Shown: positions 19,401-27,375 of the stretch, in pieces | How positions within the stretch are numbered: the first letter of the stretch is position 1 | Layout: the number at the start of each line of letters is the position of its first letter | DNA from: Nitrospira sp. MA-1 | GTDB lineage: Bacteria > Nitrospirota > Nitrospiria > Nitrospirales > UBA8639 | Length of the DNA stretch: 64,000 bases | Assembly: GCA_032139905.1 (NCBI GenBank) | Contig: JAQJDB010000007.1 | Coordinates: forward strand, 868,001-932,000 | Direction: 5' to 3' | The notes under the pieces: generated by a model | The model's database searches: none | Seen by the model: the letters and a program-made list of their open reading frames with translations, nothing else | Told to the model about the DNA's origin: nothing | Position numbers and translations under genes: made by a program

Positions 19401-19676
19401 ATCCGTCCATTACATTCTGAATCTCTGACCTTCTCCTCGTTTCCCGGTTCAATCTGGGATACGCCGATTGGTGACCAATTGTTGGGGACCATTCGTCGTT
19501 GGATCCAGAGCATACGCGCCGGACAGTTCTTTATTTTACCTGGTTCCTACTGTCGTGACTGTTCATGGTCTGTGGCCTGTCGGTTCCAGCATCATCCTTC
19601 GTGGGTGAGGGCTTACGGTATTCCACTGGCGAAAGAATTTCGAAAGGGACGAAAGCAACGCGTCACCCATGGATAA
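16422..19676 (+). CDS. addB: AddB-like subunit of a RecBCD/AddAB-type helicase-nuclease
   Basis: 1084 residues. The N-terminal region aligns with an inactive helicase half: no GKT-type Walker A is seen in VSGPFSPHLES. FRTVFILGMNDQVFP and the region after it match AddB-type proteins. The C-terminal PD-(D/E)XK nuclease domain carries GRVDRVDQQ, RIVDYKFSGG (D...DYK) and LQPPLYSL. Four cysteines in the AddB iron-sulfur arrangement are present: one in ERYAQCPGRYWMEHVL and three in YCRDCSWSVACRF. With addA it would process double-strand breaks for RecA. addA lies 2.5 kb downstream, separated by scarred DNA containing a decayed copy of this gene's 3' end. Confidence 0.85.
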   Translation: MFTLVSGPFSPHLESALVETVQQIKSADSRAPIAILVPSESIRSRLKWLLCAEHSCALFDLHILTFHQFALHLHAERAALSSPEAGGSSFELVGDFFYEYLLAELLGKGGHTVGPFADLAASSGLRQAVWRSLRDLLEAQVEPSVALRAVEEGLFDEVAVNRLRGLLGFQEALGLLSRQLGVGLPEDLANSVIPWVANSPFLARLSTVIYYGFYDITQVQLSFLEEVARTTGSVKVFFPLTDHPAYQFAQRFVDRHLLKAGVVHYPLQVSHEPFGSVNQAVSSPSIEVVNVIGGQGELVFTCKAILHAVETTGHTFREIGVVARTLDPYGPFLHRVFEEHRIPFCTTATLPLLEEPVAKVWWQLAGLREEQYPWQALLDVVASPYYRRLSVNGSFPHEQKQIWSQAIRHWRLVRGLEDWERLAVVVNDPEAIGDWQRKIGVPLEEAVAALQECADVVGRLIADCQALPESGSIGELTLAFESLVNTHLSLLQEEISFQLEERDQAHLTSLAQGFDQVMVQLKQLDRVGTQVTWGAWVEVFRGALEETRRLLPGQSPLGVQVFDAMAARGHAFRTVFILGMNDQVFPRVVREDAFLRDRDRRVLAESLGYKIDEKMHGFDEEALLFALLRHSARDRVYLVYQRADHKGRPLLPSSLLAELMRDGPGCSESEISVPLRVAERGRIPYFSPGEETGQEARLRHLLQGRAIQTDSLEPSFWWKVLRQGLKAVSALERTSSGGGSFDGILSVEGDHWQDLLSRGLSPTALERYAQCPGRYWMEHVLRTRNVREPLSRDIPGRVWGELGHAILRHVYQYLIDHGWPGSPIEPVDLSSLIASTIEQVSDEYAKHYGKGYMVLWERMKTLLGPVVFTMIEHDQQEYADQAMAPVDFEVGAEGEISSEMPESSSLLKIHGRVDRVDQQADGFRTRIVDYKFSGGLTTRTDNPDLVAEALQGRRLQPPLYSLMSSLSLTGHSGVNAKDTVLPHSAVHSVEFRFIRPLHSESLTFSSFPGSIWDTPIGDQLLGTIRRWIQSIRAGQFFILPGSYCRDCSWSVACRFQHHPSWVRAYGIPLAKEFRKGRKQRVTHG

Positions 19677-19689
19677 ACTCGAACTTCTT

Positions 19690-19985
19690 TCCGATGCCAC
19701 TGCGCAAGTCACCTCGGCTCCGGTAATGCCAGGATTTGGTGGAGGCGCAATTTCCGGCGGCGGGGGTGGTGGATTTTAACCTGGTTATTGAGGTGTTCTC
19801 GTAATCTGAAAAGAGAGCCTGAAAGGGGAGCGGATATGGGAAGGAGGGGGTGCCCGTTTATAGCCCCGGATAATCATGAACAAGCCGACTGCAAACATCG
19901 GGACACAGAGTAACTGCCCCATGGTGATCCACTGGAAGATAAGCCTTAAATGACTATCCGGTTCACAGAAAAACTCGACAAAAAA
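19690..19985. pseudogene. decayed copy of TPR-lipoprotein 3' end plus lgt 3' end
   Basis: The DNA just after addB matches the junction at 26050-26350. Positions 19690-19779 repeat the end of the TPR lipoprotein gene, including SAPVMPGFGGGA, a Gly run and TAA. Positions 19850-19985 repeat, imperfectly, the final part of lgt in the same relative orientation (for example CCCATGGTGATCCACTGGAA against CCCATGGTGACCCATTGGAA). The hairpin between the two genes in the functional copy is degraded here. Neither fragment can encode a product. The arrangement points to an old segmental duplication. Confidence 0.8.
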
Positions 19986-20215
19986 ACGAGAGCCGTGACA
20001 GGCTCATATTCGTCCTGTCCTTCAGCCAAAGAATCCAAAACCATCGGGCGAGTAGGAATAGGAATGTTAAAAGGCATTTTTCACTGGACCGGAAAGTAGC
20101 CAAGACTTGGTTGGGAATCCATCCCCCCGGACTGTGCGGGCTGAAAGCCGTGAGTTGCCCCTTCGGCAGACGCCGAAGGGGCCAATTTTTCATGAATCAG
20201 CCTTCCCATTATTTC
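19983..20215 (-). repeat. copy A of a ~220-bp repeat (IS91-like terminal segment)
   Basis: Diverged direct repeat of 21187-21400. Shared blocks include AGGAATAGGAA, CTGAAAGCCGTGAG and a TTTTT(C/T)ATGAATCAG end. Read leftward, both copies can be conceptually translated to similar peptides (LTAF..HS, FR.S.K, KFLFL or TFLFL), but no start or ribosome site supports a gene. Copy B adjoins the end of an IS91-like transposase remnant, so the repeat is probably that element's terminal sequence. Confidence 0.6.
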
Positions 20216-20323
20216 CACTCCAACCAGGCAATCCCGTTCTGTTTGCTTACCGAGATTTGGTGGATGCGGAATGGGGTCGATGTGAACCGCGTCCGCCAAT
20301 TGAATCGGTTTCTCACCAGAGCC

Positions 20324-20836
20324 CTATGGCCCGGCGGTGTACGTCAAAGGACACGAAATATTGCAACCTCCTATCCCCGTGTAAATCCCCCCAAATTGGC
20401 CGATTATTGGTCCGCCTTGGCTACTATACAGGGCCAAACTGACTCCGCCCGCGCCGAACCCTCCGCATTTTAAATTGGCCCATACTTGCTTCCCGAAATA
20501 ATTACTGGGATCTTCATAGAACTGCCCCGCGCCCGCCCATGTCCCTGTCGTCCATGCGGTCCAGTCCCCGCCTGTAAGATGGGCTCCTGCCGTCCACCAA
20601 GGATGTGGGGCACCTCCAGTCCAGTCAGTGGTAAAGGCATACTTCCCGAACCCCGATGAAATCGCTCCTGCCCAAACACTAGGCCATTGTGACGGATCAT
20701 TGAGCGAGCCGTCATTTTTTTGGGCTTCTAACAATTCGGCGTGAGTCTTCGTAACCTTTGCTAATCTTGCGGCGGTGTCCCGTGCCTCTTCGGCTTTCAT
20801 TGTGAGCAGATTCTGTTCGCTTTCGCTCTTTGACAT
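20324..20836 (-). CDS. Trp/Gly-rich hypothetical protein between IS91-like repeats
   Basis: 170 residues, apparently intact, with GGAGG about 9 nt before the ATG at 20836. The first ~45 residues are a charged helix (MKAEEARDTAARLAKVTKTH). The remainder is rich in Trp and Gly (WWTAGAHLTGGDWTAWTTG; GGVSLALYSSQGGPIIGQFG), as in a compact beta-barrel, with three cysteines near the end. There is no signal peptide. I do not recognise the family; a distant resemblance to small beta-barrel proteins such as Rhodococcus Vap is only an impression. It sits between the two copies of the IS91-like repeat, as cargo would. Confidence 0.5.
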   Translation of the reverse strand: MSKSESEQNLLTMKAEEARDTAARLAKVTKTHAELLEAQKNDGSLNDPSQWPSVWAGAISSGFGKYAFTTDWTGGAPHPWWTAGAHLTGGDWTAWTTGTWAGAGQFYEDPSNYFGKQVWANLKCGGFGAGGVSLALYSSQGGPIIGQFGGIYTGIGGCNISCPLTYTAGP

Positions 20837-21186
20837 AACATGGCCTCCATGCCTGATAAGTGGATAGGGAAACTAAATTCCCTTTTTTGCTAGAGTGATC
20901 GGAATTACGATAAACCGCGAATAATGTCAAGGACAGAAAAAATGTGCCAAAGAGAGCGCCAATAATGTACCAGTTAAGTTAATAAAAAAAGGGATTGAGG
21001 CTCAGGTTTTGCGCACCTAGTTTTTTATTTCTTGGGGTTAATTAACCGTTGAGGCCTGGCAATGCTGCAAAGACATAGCGGGTGTGAATCTCGTCCAGGT
21101 AATCGCTAGCCACGAGCCTGGTATCGAGCCTTGCAGGCATATGGGTAACGAGGTGCTTGATGTGTAGGCACGAAAGGAAGCTAGGC
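20837..21186. other. AT-rich spacer with short direct repeats
   Basis: About 350 bp upstream of the Trp/Gly-rich gene. Two similar blocks (GCGAATAATGT then CAAGGACAG; GCCAATAATGT then ACCAGTTAAG) lie at about 20916-20985, resembling the multiple terminal repeats of an insertion sequence end, but no transposase adjoins them. No gene is seen. Confidence 0.35.
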
Positions 21187-21400
21187 GCAAAGGTAACAGG
21201 TGAAGCTGACGCTGAATGATAAAGTCCCGAAATAACCGCATTGGATAGGGCCGAGGAATAGGAACTTTGAAAGGTCTTTTTGACTGAACCGGAATGTACC
21301 AAAAACCTCGTTGAGGAATCGATCCGCGAGGCTGTGCTGTCTGAAAGCCGTGAGGTGACCATTCGAGAGAACCGGAGGGCCCATTTTTTATGAATCAGGA
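21187..21400 (-). repeat. copy B of the ~220-bp repeat, next to IS91-like transposase remnant
   Basis: Diverged match to 19983-20215 in the same orientation. It begins, on the minus strand, about 70 bp after the recognisable end of the IS91-like transposase remnant. This is where IS91-family elements carry their replication origin end. Confidence 0.6.
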
Positions 21401-21469
21401 CTGGTCTGTTGCGCACTTGGGACGTGAGGGCTGGGGAACTGGACCAAGGCAGAACGTCGGCTTCGGCGT

Positions 21470-21665
21470 TGAACCGGAATCCAGGATGGGATGAGGCTGT
21501 CAGGAAGAATTCGTCAAGACCGGCTGATGCCGTAGGCGCACGCGTGGGCAAACCGAGGTGCCGAAAATGTTGACGATCATGGCGGGTCGTCAATGGCCGC
21601 GAGGATGGTCAAGGGGCTGCCGCAATGCGGACAGGTGGTGCGGTCGATCGCGAAGACACCGTCAC
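21470..21665 (-). pseudogene. IS91-family transposase, C-terminal remnant
   Basis: On the minus strand one frame reads GVFAIDRTTCPHCGSPLTIL then AAIDDPP and a stop; after a frameshift it continues RHDRQHFRHLGLPTRAPTAS and DEFFLTAS. The CPxCG...L.ILA.I.DPP and HLGLPTRAP blocks are the characteristic C-terminal end of IS91-family Y2/HUH transposases. Everything upstream (relaxase core, zinc-binding N-terminus) is missing, so the element is dead. Confidence 0.72.
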
Positions 21666-21749
21666 CTCAGGGCACTGGGTGTTTCGTGCCAATCCCTTTA
21701 TTGCGAGAGGGTATCCTGCATGGTACGATCCCCCCTCCACCCAGTGATG

Positions 21750-22203
21750 AATCATTCTCGTGTTCGTCTCGTCGATTATAAAGTTTCAATGCGTCGGTCT
21801 TTTCGAGCAGATGAATGGGATTTGGTAACCAACACGCTCCAAGGTCGCCAGTTGCAGCCTCCCTTATATTCGTTCTTGACCTCACTGAATCTTGAGCGTG
21901 GCACTGCGGATGTGGGGTAATCACCTCTGTTATCCGGTCGTCGGACTTCTGTTATCTGCCCCCCATGCAAGAGGCGTCTGCCTCATTCCCAGGAGCCAAT
22001 TGGGAAACCGCGACTGGTGAACAATTGAGGCGCACCCTTCAGGGTGGGGTGCAAAGGATTCGTGCCGGGAATTTTTCTTCTTACCTGGTACCTATTGTCG
22101 CAGCTGTCAAGATTCCATGGCCTGTCGTTCCCAGCCTCATCCGTCTTGGTCACGCGCCTCTGGGCTTCCGCTAGCAAGATCCTTTCGACGGATCCGCAAA
22201 TAG
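21750..22203 (+). pseudogene. decayed second copy of the addB 3' end
   Basis: Conceptual translation gives RVRLVDYKVS and TLQGRQLQPPLYSFLTSL, then a stop. In another frame SFPGANWETATGEQLRRTL and IRAGNF follow; after one more frame change comes FFLPGTYCRSCQDSMACRSQ, down to a TAG at 22201-22203. These match, in order, the nuclease D-Y-K motif, the LQPPLYS block and the three-cysteine iron-sulfur cluster of AddB at 19200-19676. The region has at least two frame breaks and an in-frame stop. It lies directly upstream of addA, where an intact addB end would be expected. Confidence 0.85.
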
Positions 22204-22213
22204 AAGGCCTCCA

Positions 22214-25200
22214 ATGACTAATCCCTCTCCCTTATTTGATGCCGATGCGCGCCTCACGGCGGAAACGACGTTTGATCGCAATGTGGTCGTGCTGGCCGGA
22301 GCCGGGACAGGTAAAACAACATTGTTGGTCAATCGCCTGATTCATGCGCTTCTGAGGGAGCCCCACCCATTACGCTTGACCGACATGTTGGCTCTGACCT
22401 TTACGAATAAAGCCGCCAATGAAATGAAAGCGCGGCTCCGCGATCGGTTGCATGGGTTGCTGGCTGATTGTGAGGCGGAAGCCGGAAGTGCGGAGTTAGG
22501 TGGTACAGGCCTGGAGGAATTCAAACAACGCTATCATGTCTCCACGGCACATGTGAGGGGAAAAATTCAAGTCGCCTTGAGTGATTTGGAAAAATCTCAA
22601 ATCGCCACACTTCATAGTTTTGCCGCTCATATCCTTCGCCTGTATCCCTTAGAGGCCCGGGTCGATCCTCATTTCCAAGAGGATGACGGGACTCAATTTC
22701 TTCAGATATTTCAAGATGTGTGGGATGCCTGGTTGGAACAGGAATTAGGTGCCAAAGGTTCCGCGCACGCCCAGTGGCGGGACTTGCTCAATCACATGGG
22801 GCTTAAGGAGATTCGATCCTTTGCCTTTTCGCTCTGTCAGGATCAGATCTCTATTCCTGAGTTGGAACGGCAAATGGATGCTGAAGGATCCCCTGCGGCC
22901 TTTCGGATGTGGCTAGAGACTAAACATCATCAGGTCCGATCATTGCTCACGCAATATGATCGAGCCAAACCTCGAAAAATTGAGAAGCTCCTCTCTCTCG
23001 CTGAACGCGTGTTGGATTGGGTGGGGCAGGGGAGGTCACCAACGGACTTCCCCTTGTCTGATGCGGAGAAAGTTTTGCTTGGTTCTCCAATTGGCAAGGC
23101 ACCGGGAGAGTGGAATGCGTCGGATTTTCAAGATGCCAGGCGAGCGATTCAAGGCGCGCAACAGATGCTGCAAGTCAATGAAGCCCTATTGAGTAGAGTC
23201 ATTCATCTGCTTGGGCCGTTTGCGGCACGGGTCCGGCAGGGTTTTTCAGATAAGGGCTGGATTCGTTTTGATGGGCTCTTGATCCGGGTCAGGGATCTCC
23301 TGCGCGATCATCCCATGGTCCGTGAACAGTTGAAGGGAACCTATGCAGCCATTATGGTCGATGAGTTTCAGGATACTGATCCGGTTCAATATGAAATTTT
23401 GCTCTATTTAGGTGAGCGTCCCCATGCGTGTGGGCAGTTTTGGCGGGATATTCAGCTTATGCCGGGAAAGCTGTTTATTGTGGGCGATCCCAAACAATCG
23501 ATCTATGCCTTTCGGCGAGCTGATATCGAGGCATTCGATCAGGTCGTGGAGAAAGTGACGGATGATGGAGGGATCGTCTGTACGCTTCTAACCAATTTTC
23601 GTAGTGATGGGTCCATTCTTGAAGCCGTCAATGCGGTGTTTGACCGGTTGTTCATTCCCCAAGCCAATGTGCAACCCCCCAATGTCCCTCTGGCGGTTGG
23701 ACGGATGCGAGAGGCCGGTTCCGGCTCGACAGGAGTGGAGATCTGTGTAATGGCTAACCTTCAAGAGGAGGACGAATGGGATGCAGATCGGGCCACCAGG
23801 GTGGAAGCCGAATGGCTGGCCGGATGGATTGAAGAGCAATTGGTGCCGGGAAGACAGTGGATCATGGAAAAGGGAGTGAGAACCTCATTGCGCCCAGGGC
23901 ATATCGCGGTGTTGTTAAGGAAATTTACCAATGCGCAAGTGTATCTTGAAGCGCTGCAGCGCCACAACATTCCTTGCATAACCGATGGTGAGCGGCATTT
24001 TTACAAGCGTCAGGAAGTGATTGATGTGGTGAACGTGCTTCGCGTCCTGGATGACCCCACCGATGCCCTGGCCCTTGTGGGTATCCTTCGTTCTTCGTTA
24101 GGAGGGCTGACGGATCAAGAGATTATGGATGTGATGAAACTTGGACCCTTGGATGTCCGGCAGGCTCATAAAATGAATGAATGGGCGAATTCAAAGCAGT
24201 CAGTCATTCAGGGCCTTTTCCAACGGCTGGCCTGGCTTCATATCCAGGCAAATCGACTTCCTATTCCGGAATTGCTTGATCACCTGTTTCTGCAACTCCC
24301 TCTCGTGGAATTAGCTGCGGCTTCGAGTCATGGGGAGCAGGCGGTGGTAAATGTCTGGAAACTTCGTGACCTCATGAGTGAACAGGCCGCATTACCTCAG
24401 GTATCTTTTTCTGTCTGGGTAGAACGCCTGGTTGAGGCCCTTATGACCCATCCTCCGGAACCTGAGGCCCCCTTGGCCGAAGAGACCTTAGACGCAGTAC
24501 GTGTCTTAACGATTCATAAGGCCAAAGGACTCGAATTCCCTGTGGTGATATTGCCCGGATTACATCAAAGGGCGACGGGACCTGATCGTGGGGCACATAT
24601 TTCATATGACTGGATTAGCGGCTTGTATGGCTGTACGTTGCCACCTGTGTGGAATAGGGGCCAGATTCCGCTGTGGGAAAAGCAACGGATTCGAGAAGCC
24701 GCTGAACAGCGGCGCGTGCTGTATGTGGGAATGACCAGAGCCCGAGAGCGATTAATCTTATCAGGTGGCATACTTGCGAAGCGGGGTGGGGAGAGCCTGT
24801 TGGGTCTTATTCAGGAGATTGCTGAAGGAGAGTTTGGCGATACAGAACTGAGGGTGGCGCGTGTGGGAGAGGTTTCCATTCCACACACCGTCGTGACACC
24901 CGCTGTATTGCAATATTTGAAGCCTTCACAGGCACATTCTGATGCTGAAAGTAGCAGTGAGGTGGTACTCTCGACAGCACAGTGGGATGCCCGTGAAATG
25001 AGGTGGCAGCAGGCCAATCATGCGGAGGCCTACGTCAATCCCTCTATGCTGCATCAGGCGAGATCTCTTCAGGACCAGGGAGAGAGAGGGGAAATTTCCC
25101 GTGGGACCAGTCAGCGTTTCGGAACGTTAATGCATCAGCTTCTTCAACGATGGGATTTTCAAATTGAGCCGGGGATGGTTCGGACTGCTCTTGTCGCTTT

Positions 25201-25678
25201 TGGTGAGCGGCAGCTCTCGGGCGAGCTGGGGAAAGACAAGGATGAGGTGATCAGAGAACTGGAAACGCTTTTTGATCAATTGGTCGCATCACCGGTATAT
25301 TTGGAATTGCAGCAGTCGAACATCCTGGGTCGGGAGGTTCCCTTTGCGGTGCCATGGCCTGTTGGGCAACAGGAGCCTTCCCTGCCACGGACCTGCGTGA
25401 TGGAGGGCGTGATGGATGTAATCTATGAAATCAATGGAGACGTGTGGGTTGGCGATTATAAAACGGATCACGTATCCTCCCGCACTGTGGCGCAGCGAGC
25501 GGAGGCCTACCGGGAACAAGCCTATGCCTATGCCCGGGCGGCAAGCCAATGCTTGGGTCCTGTGGTCAAAGGGTGTAAACTCTTTTTTATTCGTCTCGGT
25601 GAAGTGGTCACCGTAGATCTGGGAGTCGATGAAAATATGTACCAAAATAAACAACAGGTGATAAGGAGGGAGCGATGA
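22214..25678 (+). CDS. addA: AddA-like helicase-nuclease subunit (UvrD/Rep family)
   Basis: 1154-residue SF1A helicase with C-terminal nuclease. Visible motifs: Walker A VVVLAGAGTGKTTLLV (about residues 25-40), TFTNKAANEMKARL, AIMVDEFQDTDPVQYEIL (Walker B), VGDPKQSIYAFRRADI, LLTNFRSDGSIL, VLTIHKAKGLEFPVVILPG and YVGMTRARERLIL. The C-terminal PD-(D/E)XK nuclease has MEGVMDVIYEI and VWVGDYKTDHV. It should load with AddB to resect breaks. The stop overlaps the start of the next gene in ATGA. Confidence 0.92.
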   Translation: MTNPSPLFDADARLTAETTFDRNVVVLAGAGTGKTTLLVNRLIHALLREPHPLRLTDMLALTFTNKAANEMKARLRDRLHGLLADCEAEAGSAELGGTGLEEFKQRYHVSTAHVRGKIQVALSDLEKSQIATLHSFAAHILRLYPLEARVDPHFQEDDGTQFLQIFQDVWDAWLEQELGAKGSAHAQWRDLLNHMGLKEIRSFAFSLCQDQISIPELERQMDAEGSPAAFRMWLETKHHQVRSLLTQYDRAKPRKIEKLLSLAERVLDWVGQGRSPTDFPLSDAEKVLLGSPIGKAPGEWNASDFQDARRAIQGAQQMLQVNEALLSRVIHLLGPFAARVRQGFSDKGWIRFDGLLIRVRDLLRDHPMVREQLKGTYAAIMVDEFQDTDPVQYEILLYLGERPHACGQFWRDIQLMPGKLFIVGDPKQSIYAFRRADIEAFDQVVEKVTDDGGIVCTLLTNFRSDGSILEAVNAVFDRLFIPQANVQPPNVPLAVGRMREAGSGSTGVEICVMANLQEEDEWDADRATRVEAEWLAGWIEEQLVPGRQWIMEKGVRTSLRPGHIAVLLRKFTNAQVYLEALQRHNIPCITDGERHFYKRQEVIDVVNVLRVLDDPTDALALVGILRSSLGGLTDQEIMDVMKLGPLDVRQAHKMNEWANSKQSVIQGLFQRLAWLHIQANRLPIPELLDHLFLQLPLVELAAASSHGEQAVVNVWKLRDLMSEQAALPQVSFSVWVERLVEALMTHPPEPEAPLAEETLDAVRVLTIHKAKGLEFPVVILPGLHQRATGPDRGAHISYDWISGLYGCTLPPVWNRGQIPLWEKQRIREAAEQRRVLYVGMTRARERLILSGGILAKRGGESLLGLIQEIAEGEFGDTELRVARVGEVSIPHTVVTPAVLQYLKPSQAHSDAESSSEVVLSTAQWDAREMRWQQANHAEAYVNPSMLHQARSLQDQGERGEISRGTSQRFGTLMHQLLQRWDFQIEPGMVRTALVAFGERQLSGELGKDKDEVIRELETLFDQLVASPVYLELQQSNILGREVPFAVPWPVGQQEPSLPRTCVMEGVMDVIYEINGDVWVGDYKTDHVSSRTVAQRAEAYREQAYAYARAASQCLGPVVKGCKLFFIRLGEVVTVDLGVDENMYQNKQQVIRRER

Positions 25679-26142
25679 GGAATTGGAGGATGAAGATGTA
25701 CATTGGGGTCTGTTTCATCATGATGGCGGCAGGAGGGTGCGCGTCTGACAAACCAGTGCCGTTGACAGCCTTGGCCCCTCCCCCGAATGTAGATGCCCAA
25801 GTGTTGCAGTACATGACCGAAGGCAAGCGTTTTTTTGAGGAAGGCCAGTGGGAATCGGCACGACAACAATTTCGGTTGGCCGTTCAGCAACAGGCCGATC
25901 TGGCCGAAGCGCACTATAATCTAGGTTTGTCCATGGACAAAATGGGCGATCAAGCGGGAGCAAAAAAGCATTTCATTGAGGCTGCCAACCTTGCTCCCGG
26001 CAATAAGGTGATTTGGAATTCTCCGCCCCTTCGGCGGTATGGCAATGTTCCCGATGCCCCTGCGCAAGCCACCTCGGCCCCGGTGATGCCAGGGTTCGGT
26101 GGAGGTGCAAGTCCCGGAGGAGGAGGCGGTGGTGGGTTTTAA
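25675..26142 (+). CDS. TPR-containing lipoprotein with glycine-rich tail
   Basis: 155 residues. The signal peptide with lipobox MMAAGGC (Cys near residue 22) predicts a lipoprotein. The middle has tetratricopeptide-like helices (MTEGKRFFEEGQWESARQQF; AEAHYNLGLSMDKMGDQAGA). The tail is GFGGGASPGGGGGGGF. It starts within the addA stop (ATGA), so it is translationally coupled to addA despite an envelope location. lgt, the enzyme that lipidates such proteins, is the convergent neighbour. Role unknown. Confidence 0.72.
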   Translation: MRNWRMKMYIGVCFIMMAAGGCASDKPVPLTALAPPPNVDAQVLQYMTEGKRFFEEGQWESARQQFRLAVQQQADLAEAHYNLGLSMDKMGDQAGAKKHFIEAANLAPGNKVIWNSPPLRRYGNVPDAPAQATSAPVMPGFGGGASPGGGGGGGF

Positions 26143-26166
26143 CCTCCTTATGGGGGTTTTCTCGGA
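26138..26166 (+). terminator. likely intrinsic terminator after the TPR lipoprotein gene
   Basis: AACCTCC-TTAT-GGGGGTT forms a short stem (one G.T pair) directly behind the TAA and is followed by TTTTC. It separates the convergent lgt gene. The corresponding hairpin in the duplicated remnant near 19780 is decayed. Confidence 0.55.
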
Positions 26167-26211
26167 ATCTGAAAAGAACGCGTGAAGGGAGAGAGGAAAT
26201 GGGAAGGAGGG

Positions 26212-27030
26212 TTATGCCCGTTTGTAGCCTCGGACAATCATGAACACGCCGACCGCAACCATCGGGATACAGAGTATCTGCCCCATGGTGACCCATTGGA
26301 AAATGAATCCTAAATGACTATCTGGCTCACGGAAAAATTCCACAAAAAATCGGGCAACTCCATATCCGCAGATGAAGGTCCAAAACATGGTTCCCGGTGG
26401 GGTTGGCCAGCGATTGAGGATCGTTAATATGACAAAGAGTGTCACGCCTTCCAGGCCTGCCTCATAGAGTTGCGATGGGTGTCGGCATTCCGGGCCGCCA
26501 TGGGGAAATACCATGCACCATTCGACGTCGGTCGACCGCCCGAATAATTCTCCATTGATAAAATTCCCCATCCGTCCAAACCCCAACCCGATTGGAGCCG
26601 CTCCTGCTGCCAGGTCGGCGATGGGCCAAACAGGAAACCCACGGGTTTTGCAAAAGATCCAGATAGCGATACAGGTCCCGATCAGCCCGCCATGAAATGA
26701 CATTCCCCCTTCCCATACCGCAAAAATTTTGAGGGGATGGTCAAGATAAAATGGAAAGTTATAAAAGAGCACATATCCCAAGCGCCCACCGAGAAAGACA
26801 CCAAAGGCGGCATAGACAATTAGGTCGGATAATTGTTGTGGTGGGAGAGAGACATTCCTTGTGGCAGCTCTGGACTTGATGAGCCAATAGGCCCCTGCCA
26901 ACCCCAGGAGGTACATGAGGCCATACCATCGAAGTGCCAGGGGGCCCATTCGAAAAAAGACCGGATCAATGTCCGGGTATGGGAGTCGAGCAAGGTCAGC
27001 TAAAAGCATGACAGGGTCGAAGGCCATCAT
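26212..27030 (-). CDS. lgt: prolipoprotein diacylglyceryl transferase
   Basis: 272-residue inner-membrane enzyme that transfers diacylglycerol to the lipobox cysteine of prolipoproteins. About seven hydrophobic segments. Family motifs: ALRWYGLMYLLG, GGMSFHGGLIG, GFGRMGNFINGELFGR and HPSQLYEA. Conserved His and Arg residues of these motifs are present. Its 3' end was duplicated in the scar between addB and addA. Confidence 0.95.
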   Translation of the reverse strand: MMAFDPVMLLADLARLPYPDIDPVFFRMGPLALRWYGLMYLLGLAGAYWLIKSRAATRNVSLPPQQLSDLIVYAAFGVFLGGRLGYVLFYNFPFYLDHPLKIFAVWEGGMSFHGGLIGTCIAIWIFCKTRGFPVWPIADLAAGAAPIGLGFGRMGNFINGELFGRSTDVEWCMVFPHGGPECRHPSQLYEAGLEGVTLFVILTILNRWPTPPGTMFWTFICGYGVARFFVEFFREPDSHLGFIFQWVTMGQILCIPMVAVGVFMIVRGYKRA

Positions 27031-27375
27031 GCGTTAACATGCCTTATCTCACGACAGAGGTACCCGAAAGAAGTGAGTGCTCTAAATAAAGAAGAATCCG
27101 CAATTGGTCGCCAAATGGAAAGATGGCGTGCGGCATTCTTCACCCTGGGCGAGCCGGTTGGTAGAACATCGTTCTTCTTGGAAATTGGCAAGATAACTAT
27201 CGGCAAGGGTTTGTGGAGCAGATTAGGGTTGCCTTACACTAACAGACTAACAGGAGAAGGGTCTGGTCAGTTGTTCTGAAGACCTCACCACATCTACCTA
27301 CCATAAAATGCAGATGAAAGAAAAGCATGTTAGTTGTAACCGGAAGTCTTTATCTTGACGAGAGGCATAGACGTC
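27031..27375. other. divergent intergenic region between lgt and a sigma-54 activator gene
   Basis: About 345 bp. A 68-codon rightward frame (27073-27279) lacks a ribosome site and family features and is not called. Promoters for lgt and for the activator should lie here; I find no convincing -24/-12 element. Confidence 0.4.

Noticed and set aside
20107-20473. Two overlapping rightward frames of 111 and 120 codons
   Set aside because: They cross the repeat and the end of the Trp/Gly-rich gene on the other strand; no ribosome sites, improbable composition.
21042-21593. 183-codon minus-strand frame
   Set aside because: It begins within the frameshifted IS91-like C-terminal block and runs through the noncoding terminal repeat; no coherent family over its length.
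27073-27279. 68-codon frame between lgt and the sigma-54 activator
   Set aside because: No ribosome site and no family resemblance; occupies the region where promoters are expected.
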